Origin: Pyricularia pennisetigena
Taxonomy: Eukaryota; Ascomycota; Sordariomycetes; Magnaporthales; Pyriculariaceae
Direction: 5' to 3'
NCBI RefSeq assembly: GCF_004337985.1
Contig: NC_043741.1
Location: forward strand, 4,192,140 to 4,256,139
DNA length: 64,000 nucleotides
Shown: positions 56,371 through 64,000 of the stretch, one piece after another
Position numbering within the stretch: position 1 is the stretch's first letter
Layout of the letters: each line of letters opens with the position of its first letter
The notes under the pieces: generated by a model
Database searches by the model: none
Told to the model about the DNA's origin: nothing
The model's input: the letters and a program-made list of their open reading frames with translations, nothing else
Program-made: the position numbers and the translations under genes

Positions 56371-56837
56371 CACGGTCCCCAGAACTGACGACGCGTGCTA
56401 AAGAGGTACTTTGGCAAAATAGGGAAAGGGTATGCTTGCTGATGTAGTCACTAACTAACACAGCAATCCTTTGTTCGCAACCCACCCCCACCCTCCACCC
56501 GCCTGCATCAACCATCCTACCTATCATCTCTCTTCGGTGCACTCAAATCAATCAGAATAATAGGCAAACCCGATTACCATCTCTGTCTGTCTCGCACTTT
56601 GCGTTCCGCCCATCCAGAAACTTGCAACCTTCGATTTGTCCATCCGTCGGTCCCTCGCCACGACACTTGCTCGAAAGCCGCGCCCTCGAGGCATTAAGTC
56701 GCACTATCCCACAGCGTCCGCTGACTCCGATCCGACTCTTGACAACAAGCACTTGTTTCCTCATTACTGCAGTGCGACCACGACGACAAATACGCACCGC
56801 AATCAACAAGCCGGCCATCGGACCTCTGTGCCCCTTG

Positions 56838-58722
56838 ATGGTGAGTTACCTGTTGTTCCGAGTACAAAAGACCATTTCAATTTCAGGAGGGGGAAGATTC
56901 GTACCGTTTCTCCCACCCGCTCCAAGCCTCACTCGCCCGCTCGGCCTAACCACCACATGCCTATTTTGTTGCTAACCGGCTTCAGTCTGAGAATCCGCCA
57001 CATCGCCCGAGGCAGTCTGCCGGCGACCTTGTCCGATCCATTCTCGATGACCGCCCCCGTCCCGAAGAAGAAGTCAGCCCCACTGGAGAGCTGTTTCGCG
57101 TCATAGAGCGCTTCCACGAGAGCGTTGACAGGGCCCGACGCACCATACACGACCTCACACTTGCTACTAGCGGCGGCGGCAATCCTTCGAACCATCCAGG
57201 CGGCTCTTCCAGTCTTCATCTGCAGCGCAGGTTCTCGCAGGAGCCGACCAGTCGAGACTCTCCCTCCGGTACCGCTTCCCCTCCGTCGCTGCCGCCTCTG
57301 CGATATTACATTTCCCGACGAAACCCGAACATGCCCAGCGGGAGCCGTCAGCGGTATAGACCTGGCGGCACTGACAGACACCGGGCGTTGGACTCCAATA
57401 ACCCCACGTCATCGAGTTTGGGCGGCACCGCAAGCTCAGCTTTTGCCGAACTGGAGCTCAGACTTGACAGCGCCAACTCACGACTACGCTCAATACTGGA
57501 CCTGAACCCCAGCCCTGTGTTTTTTCAGCCATCGCCTCCTCTCATGTCAACCCCGGATCACACGCAGGACTCTCTCGAGGGTAACCGCCGTGCAAAACGC
57601 CGGAAGCTCGAGGCCTCGAGCCCTGCGCCGCCTTCTCAGACTCTTAGGTATGGGCGGTACGGACAGGTCGAGTCCGGACAGTTGATCATGGAGATAGTGA
57701 GCTGCGATGGGGGAAACTATACCGAAGGAATGACCTCATATGCTGCCGAGAACATCCTCAAGGATGACAGCTCTGTTTACTGTACAAAAGGGAGCAGGTG
57801 TAACATTGTTCTTCAGCACCAGGGTGCGACAGTCTTCAGTCTCAAGGAACTAGTGATCAAGGCGCCCGGTATTAACTACTCATCGCCGTGAGTACCGCTG
57901 CCTTGTTTCTTTTTACGGTTTTTTTTTTTTTCTTTCTTTCATTACGGAGCAAGCATATGGCTAACAATCTGAATCAGTGTTCGTGAGGGAATGGTCTTTG
58001 TGTCGATGGAAAGAGACGAACTGCTCACCCGGACGGCCCAATATCAAATTCAGTATGGTCGTGTCAAGAACCAGGACCGACAAGGCTCCGAGAGGGATGG
58101 ACGTGTACATGCTCCCATTTTTTCGATTCGACACGGCGAGGATGGGGCTCCAGCCACGAGAATATCAGGGAGGCGCAGGGTGATGAGCATTATGGATGCT
58201 CAGGAAGAACGCATGGCTGCACAGATCCCTTCGGAATTCACCGTGGCGCCGCCGCCGTTCAGGGTCACAACTGAGTGCAGCGAAGATGAAGACGACAGCA
58301 TCCCCGTTAACATTCGCCATCGGCGGCGGACGCCCAACCGGATCGGATCTCTACCGTTCGAGAGCGATAACAGCGACGACTGGGGACAAATGGACGATTC
58401 CGCTCTTGGCGACGTGGACATTAGCTTTAGTACTGAACGGGGCGACAGCATGACCCTGCAGGAAGCCATCGAGGCAAACCAGCTGGCAACGCAGGAGGCC
58501 GTGCGGGCAGTGGGGGGCACAATGATGGCGCCACACGCACGCTTCTTTATCGAGAAGGACAAGAGCAAATGCACCATACGCTTCGATCCTCCAGTGTCTG
58601 GCAGATTTATCTTGCTTAAGATGTGGAGTCCGCATCTTGAGTCTGGAAATATCGACATTCAAGCGGTTGTGGCCAAGGGGTTCGCCGGTCCGCGCTTTAT
58701 ACCTTCGGTCGATTTATTGTGA
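56838..58722 (+). CDS. uncharacterised protein with predicted beta-rich core
   Basis: No named family recognised. Proposed exons: 56838-56840 (the ATG alone), 56986-57887 and 57978-58722; 549 residues. The acceptor TTCAG with branch site GCTAAC precedes SENPPHRPRQSAGDLVRSIL, so the product would begin MSENPP. An in-frame ATG at 56622 would add 72 residues of leader-like sequence. Residues about 1-75 contain a helical segment (SPTGELFRVIERFHESVDRA). A Ser/Arg-rich linker leads to a conserved-looking core split by the last intron: GQLIMEIVSCDGGNYTEGMT, then CTKGSRCNIVLQHQGATVFS, then KAPGINYSSPVREGMVFVSM, and at the C-terminus FFIEKDKSKCTIRFDPPVSG and RFILLKMWSPHLESGNIDIQ. This pattern of beta strands resembles a galactose-binding/discoidin-like sandwich interrupted by an acidic insert (ECSEDEDDSI). 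That fold and a ligand role are inference. Confidence 0.75.
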
Positions 58723-58919
58723 CCGCAGATGGTCTCATCGGTGGTAAATATCATTCCCATTCAACTGCGGCAATTATTGTATGCATGTTAGAGACTGGGC
58801 GGTGCCGCGCCTAGTATTCTTTGTTTTATTCTACTTTTTTTTCTCTTTTACAAATTAGCACAAGGCAAGGGCGTATAGGCGTAGTTAACTGTGATTTGTA
58901 AGGGTCTGAGCGCTCCTTG

Positions 58920-58958
<39 letters not shown>

Positions 58959-59460
58959 TGTATCATGAGCAGAAATTATGCTTGTTTCCTTGGTTTCTCG
59001 AAAAGGAAAAACTCATTATGAGCCATTTATACTCTGATTGACAATAATGCAGTATGTGGTTGGCGCTTGCAGAGGCAGCGGGCTTAGCCCCATTACAAAT
59101 GATAATGAGACGCCTTGAGTCATCGAGGTGTCTTCCCTGCTAGTGGGGAATGGAGCTCCAGTTGGGCGCAATCGCGAATGGACTTGATTGCCACGGCCGC
59201 AGGGCAACGCAAAAAGGAAGGGTGGGTACTGTAGGCACTCAAGGGTCTATAATATAACTGCGGGGTCGGCGACATCACAGTTGAAAATTTCCTGCGAAAT
59301 CCATCCTCGCTCTACCATTTTGTACCTCGCATCATCCGCCACCACACACATCCATTCTTATTCCGCGGGTGCCCAGCGAGACCACAGTGAACCGCAGCAC
59401 CTTCCTACACTTTTACTCAAAACAACCGCAGATTACAGACTTGGAATCTCTCCAGAAATC
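58723..59460. other. intergenic region upstream of eIF6
   Basis: Holds T35 at 58922-58956 in the 3' flank of the upstream gene, and the eIF6 promoter/leader. No gene seen. Confidence 0.65.
58922..58956. repeat. T35 homopolymer
   Basis: Run of 35 T, 200 bases after the stop codon of the 549-residue protein. Confidence 0.9.
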
Positions 59461-60507
59461 ATGGCGGTCCGCGCTCAGTTCGAAAACTCCAACGAGTGAG
59501 TTCTCTTCTCTCCTTATTTTTCTCTCTACCCCGCTGTGCCCGTCGATGCCTACCGATGCCCGACTTCGTCCCGTATCCTGCGCGTCAGGAGCACAATTGG
59601 AACTTTGTGCGCGACAATTGGCTTCGATAACAAATTGCTAATTAAAAATCGCGCCATAGGGTCGGCGTCTTTGCCACTCTTACCAACTCATACTCGCTCG
59701 TCGCGATCGGTGCGAGCGAAAACTTCTACAGCGTGTTCGAGGCCGAACTCCAGGACGTAATTCCTATTTGCAGAACCACGATCGCCGGCATGAGGATAGT
59801 GGGTCGTCTTACAGCAGGGTGAGCTTTGAAATGTCCCCAGGCCCGTAGTTGCGACAGTCATGTCTATTTTGACGTGTTGTGGGGTCTGAAGAAAAAGAGA
59901 GAGGAAAAGAAAAACAAATAAGGAACATGAAAGGCTGACCGGGAAACCCCCTCCTTCAAGAAACCGCAAGGGACTGCTGGTGCCCACCACGACGACAGAC
60001 CAGGAGCTGCAGCACTTGCGAAACAGTCTACCGGACGAAGTCAAGATCCAGCGCATTGAGGAGCGGCTATCAGCGCTTGGTAACGTCATCGCGACCAACG
60101 ACCACATAGCACTTGTGCACCCGGACCTGGAGCGCGAGACGGAGGAAATCATCGCCGATGTGCTGGGCGTCGAGGTCTTCCGGCAGACGGTAGCCGACAA
60201 CGTGCTTGTCGGCTCGTACATGTCGCTCTCCAACCAGGGTGGCCTCGTGCACCCAAAGACGTCGATCCAGGACCAGGATGAGCTTTCGAGCCTGCTGCAG
60301 GTGCCGCTCGTCGCCGGTTCCATCAACCGCGGCAGCAACGTCGTCGGCGCCGGCATGGTCGTCAACGACTGGATGGCTGTCACGGGTCTCGACACCACAG
60401 CTACGGAGCTGAGCGTTGTTGAGAGTGTCTTCCGCCTGGGCGAGGGTCTGGGCCCAAGCAACATCAACACAAACATGAAGGACACCATGGTCGAATCGTT
60501 CTACTGA
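59461..60507 (+). CDS. TIF6: eukaryotic translation initiation factor 6
   Basis: eIF6/TIF6 binds the 60S ribosomal subunit in nucleolus and cytoplasm, is needed for 60S maturation, and blocks early joining to 40S. Three exons: 59461-59495 (35 nt), 59660-59818 and 59961-60507; 246 residues, the standard family length. The start [12 protein letters not shown] is invariant in kind. Then come [120 protein letters not shown] and the end [10 protein letters not shown]. The last intron uses an AAG acceptor (TTCAAG). The stop TGA is followed in frame by 212 sense codons, which no eIF6 I know of uses. Confidence 0.97.
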
Positions 60508-62117
60508 GCAACTTTGTCATGTCTTGCGATTCGATTCCGGGCTTCGGGGCATTTTTGTGCGGGACGCTCTCCCGGCCCCTTTTTCATTCCCTTGAATCCT
60601 CTTTTCGGGCATATAAGGGTATCATGGCAAGATGGTCATGTTATGAAAAAGGTAGAAGGAATTGTTGACGAGGGTGTTTTTGAGATGGGAGTTTTCCTCC
60701 TCGTTTTACAGCCTCGTGAAACAACCAGCTACGACAACGCTTCACTTCGGCAGCCTGTCGCTGTCTCGTTTTATGTCATGCTCGTTTCCAAAACCTCAGA
60801 AGGAGGATGCAGCATTGCGCAGAGTCGAGAAAAAGCACAGGCGTATTTTGCCCTACTGGGCAGTGTGGCGTCTTGGGAGTTCCCCCATTACTTCGCTTTT
60901 TTACAACTGATTTTGTATACTATCTTCTTCGGAACACTCTTGCATGGGATCGGCGTTCTCAGCAGGGGAGGAGTTGGGCTCACATTATCAAGGGTTTTTT
61001 GTTGGGTTTACTTTCTTTCCCTTTTTTTTCCCCTTCCTTTTTTTTTCTTTTCTTTTTCAGAGGGCAGAAAAAAAGTTGGGATTCTTTGTATGCATCTTGA
61101 TTCGATGCCACAGCATTGCAAAAGACTTGATCCTGTTTCTCTCTGACTTGCTGTTGCCACATATGTAGGAGCTTGTGATTTTGAGCGTGTCGATCAATCA
61201 GCACATAAAATCCGTCGACAATTTAATTAACTCCATGTGCCAATTCTATGTTATGCAAACTGGACCTCCGCGGCCTGGACAGTCATGACGAAATGGAAAT
61301 CTTGTGATGCGAGAATTTAGTGGGTGGCGAACCGTTACTATTATACGGTGCGATAATAGAGGAAAAAACGGAATCATTTTTTTTGTTTTCCAAGCCAGAA
61401 CATAGCGTTTTCATGCCATTTTACAAATCTTAACTCCGAGAGAAAAAGAAAGAGAAAAAAAAAAAAAAAATAACCGAAAAGCTCCCCAGACGACGGATGT
61501 TCGTCAAGAGTAATAAGAAAAAATGAAAGAGGAGAGAGAAAAGATAACCTTGACAAGATCAAAGTCCTGCTTTCCCCACCTTTCAACAAACTTCATGCAT
61601 GCGTTCAGATGACCTTCCGATGCAAAAGAGAACAAAAAGAAATTCAATAATAGCCTCCAAACAGAGGAACTTTGTGGATATAATCAGAACGCCGACTTTG
61701 CTATGCCGCTTGAGACAAAAGCCCGCCGTGAAAGACGGCTGGGCGAGACCAAAATAAGAACATACATGTATATATTTGCGTGGAGAAGAAAAGGGGTTCA
61801 TGTCTGGTAAAAGTGCAAACCCCAACTTGAATGTGACATAAGCCTCGTTTTCCCCCACACCGTCATAGGGGTAAAGTATGAGAGAGAACAGACTGGACAC
61901 ACAAAATAATCCGGAACCGTGGTATGAAAGGCCCTATCTAATGAAATATTGGTCATGATGAGAGCAAAAAAAAAAAAAAAAATCGATTGAGAATTCCAGG
62001 TGGTGTCGTTTCCAGGCCGTCCCCCAAGAATAACTTGCAAGGCATAGCAGTAGTAGTATACGGCGAGCGGGTGTGTACAGTTTGTTTGTTTGTTTGTTTG
62101 GTAAGCCGTGTTTTGAT
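60508..62117. other. convergent intergenic region after eIF6
   Basis: The first 639 bases are open in the eIF6 frame (stop at 61144-61146) but stop-poor in several frames and T-rich, so probably 3' UTR. Also A16 at 61455-61470, A17 at 61966-61982 and (TTTG)5 at 62081-62100. No gene supported. Confidence 0.55.
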
Positions 62118-62343
62118 CTAGTCCTTCGAGGCTCGTGATTCTTTGGGAACCCTCGGCTTCTTGAGGTTGTTGTAGGTCCAGCCACGGATCTGTGTGGGAC
62201 CGTGGCGCGGTGGAGGTTCTGAGGCTGTGTAGTCCTTGATGCCTTCGCGGTAGTTGAAAGGCACTGTCCTGAGCTCGGGCCCGGATTGTGAGCCCTGACG
62301 GTGTGGTGGCAGCGGCGCCGGCTCAAGCTTCCTGTACTTGGAG

Positions 62344-62375
<32 letters not shown>

Positions 62376-64000
62376 CCCAGTGCCATTGGTGGCTGCCGAG
62401 GTGCTGCCGTTGCTACTGGATCGCAGCTGGCGGGGATTCAAGTCACCAGAAGATGACGTTGCTTCCATCTGCAGAGGCATTGTATGATATTGGGCAGGTG
62501 TATGCTGTATCTGGGGTGGCATTCCGGAGGGAGGATATTGATGGGATCCATGATAAGCTGATTGCATCTGGTAATGCCCTGGCTGCGATGGATGTTGAGT
62601 GTACTGGTTGTGGTGGTGATGTATCGGTTGAAGAGGTGGCGGAGGTAGGTGCGAGCCTAACGGTGTTGCGAATGGAGTACTGCTATGATGTTGCGAATGT
62701 GGTTGTTGCGGCTGTTGCTCGCTCATGCGATCGTCATGCACAAATGTGTGCACATATTGCGATGTAGCGCCAAGGTGTGCGGGAGATGCACGGCCTGCGT
62801 GGGATTCGTAGTTGCTTTCATAATAAGGTCGGGCCGCAGGCGGCGTATGATAGGCGGCACTGCTCGGCCGCATAGAGTGTGCTTCTGAGGCATGTGAGGA
62901 AGTTCCTGCTGTGTCTACAGGGTAGACTTCGGTTAGTTCCTGACGAGGGCCGTAGTTGCCAAGGTGATGGAGTGAGGGAGTTCGGGAGTTGTCTCGATGG
63001 GGACCAAGGGGGTGATTGCTGAAGATTGTTCCAGTATATTTGGGTGGCAGCTCGGCATCTACAGCGCGAGCATGCTCAGAAGAGATTGGCGGTAATCTGC
63101 CATCAAAAGCCAACGCAGAAGGGGTCGTACCGTATTCGGGCTCAGGGTTCAAGGCTGTATGTAGGAAGTGGCGGTTTTGACTACTTGGCTCACGAGGACC
63201 GCCGCTGCCTTGCGCCTGCGCATCCGACTCGCCGAACAGACGCGGGTCGAGCATTGATGCATCTCCAGAGGCCTGTGGTGGAACACTGGGAGAATGAGAG
63301 ATGCGTCGTGCATCAGGTTGGGCCAAGGCAGCATCAACGACCGATTGGGATGCACTGGGTTGCCGTGTGGGGTAGGAAGTGCGAGAGCTGGGGCGGTTGG
63401 ACAGCTGTGATGAAGTGCGCTCAATGGATGATGCTGGGGGTAATCCCGGCTCCTGAAAACTGTTGAGTTGGGACATTTTCGGATAAGGGCTCGTCTCTGA
63501 TGAAGGTGCCTCGGCAGCGTACACGAGTTTCTCGGTTGTACTTGATAATGCAATTTGGGCAAAGGCATCAAGCTTGGCCGTGTCTACAATATTTAAAGGC
63601 TCAGGAGGGGGTGCGGGCGAGTCGAGAAGGTCTCGCACCGGATCGAAGGGGGTTCTCCGTGGCTGTGCAGCGGCTGTTGCTCTAGTTTCTTCCTCGTTGG
63701 CAACAGTGACGGCGTCGATGAGTTCAAGCCACTGTTGAGACGGGAATTCAGTGTTCTCGGCCGATGAAGACTTGTTCTCTTCATCCACGGCCATGACATC
63801 CTCCTCTGAGTTGCTCTCGTCATGTTGAGAGAGTGCTGGTGACGGACTACGTGAAGGCGGCGGTGCGGACACCTCACGATCTTGAAGCAATTCCTGGCGG
63901 CGTGTCTCCTTATCAGCAGGCTCGGGGGTCAGCAGACGACGGTTGAGCTGATGCTCTTGACGCATGGTGTTCAGGGCCGCCGCGAGCGCAAGCTTGACTT
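62118..64000 (-). CDS. large disordered protein, 3' part (partial at window edge)
   Basis: Minus-strand frame of at least 626 codons; the frame stays open to the window edge (VKLALAAALNTMRQEHQLNR), so the start probably lies beyond 64000 and the ATG at 63965 need not be it. No family recognised. Nearly all of it is low-complexity Ser/Pro/His/Gln with acidic patches (NSEEDVMAVDEENKSSS), His-rich runs (PIHHHHNQYTQHP) and an N11 run encoded by a pure AAC repeat (62343-62375). The C-terminal 60 residues look the most conserved: SKYRKLEPAPLPPHR, PELRTVPFNYREGIKDYTAS, and RGWTYNNLKKPRVPKESR with a basic tail. Composition suggests a nuclear regulatory or RNA-related protein, but I cannot assign a function. 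Confidence 0.75.
62343..62375 (-). repeat. (AAC)11 poly-Asn codon repeat
   Basis: Pure trinucleotide run inside the disordered coding region, read as eleven consecutive Asn. A likely site of length variation between strains. Confidence 0.9.

Larger units (their letters stand above)
55266..56837. other. divergent intergenic region, AOS1 / 549-residue protein
   Basis: Contains T24 at 55802-55825, a (TG)21 microsatellite with a GGT run at 56315-56370, and the CT-rich leader (56460-56830) of the downstream gene. No separate gene seen. Confidence 0.6.

Noticed and set aside
60514..61146. Separate 210-codon gene after eIF6
   Set aside because: It has no ATG at its left end (begins at TTG), no ribosomal or domain logic, and ends in pyrimidine-rich sequence. 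Kept only as a post-stop observation.
62288..63466. Plus-strand frames of 146 and 159 codons
   Set aside because: Antisense of the disordered protein at the right edge; the poly-Cys run is the complement of the poly-Asn repeat.

Overview
The window is nuclear DNA from a filamentous ascomycete, most likely a Sordariomycete. The reasons are 16 recognisable or conserved-looking eukaryotic protein genes on both strands, mostly short GT-AG introns (62-164 nt, one of 339 nt) with CTAAC-type branch sites, and proteins that resemble filamentous-fungal rather than yeast homologues. Magnaporthales (Pyricularia, Gaeumannomyces or Magnaporthiopsis) is my best guess from protein feel and the recurring TACCTTACCT/AGGTAAGGTA words; this is an inference. 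I see no reverse transcriptase, transposase, tRNA, rRNA or CRISPR array. One 41-base assembly gap lies at 30245-30285.

Left part (1-20.5 kb): the 3' end of a prefoldin subunit 2 gene; HAP3/NF-YB (CCAAT-binding factor); RRN3 (RNA polymerase I initiation factor); a secreted copper-radical oxidase with four WSC modules; RAD23 (minus strand); and a four-helix membrane protein of unknown role (minus strand). Middle (20.5-41 kb): two gene-poor stretches of 6.5 and 4.9 kb flank a small AT-hook protein gene; then SET2 (H3K36 methyltransferase) converges on a mitochondrial GABA transaminase, followed by the bHLH factor CBF1. Right part (41-64 kb): FYV10/GID9 converges on CAF1/POP2; CAF1 is divergent from a complex I B12 (NDUFB3-like) gene; then come a coiled-coil protein, AOS1 (SUMO E1 subunit), an uncharacterised 549-residue protein, eIF6/TIF6, and the 3' part of a disordered protein cut by the window edge.

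The genes do not form a pathway. They are mostly housekeeping factors for transcription, chromatin, mRNA decay, repair, ubiquitin-like modification and ribosome biogenesis. The only gene with an accessory, surface-oxidative look is the WSC oxidase.

Exon models were built by hand from splice signals, reading phase and family conservation; each complete spliced model sums to a whole number of codons. The most interesting points are: (1) CAF1 has Thr where the second catalytic acid (Glu) of the DEDD nuclease is expected, and its TAG stop is followed in frame by 142 sense codons of protein-like sequence; (2) the eIF6 stop is followed in frame by 212 sense codons; (3) the oxidase joins four WSC modules to an intact copper-radical active site and uses a GC-AG intron; (4) many genes have tiny first coding exons, one of them apparently just the ATG; (5) long A/T homopolymers (16-40 nt) recur between genes.
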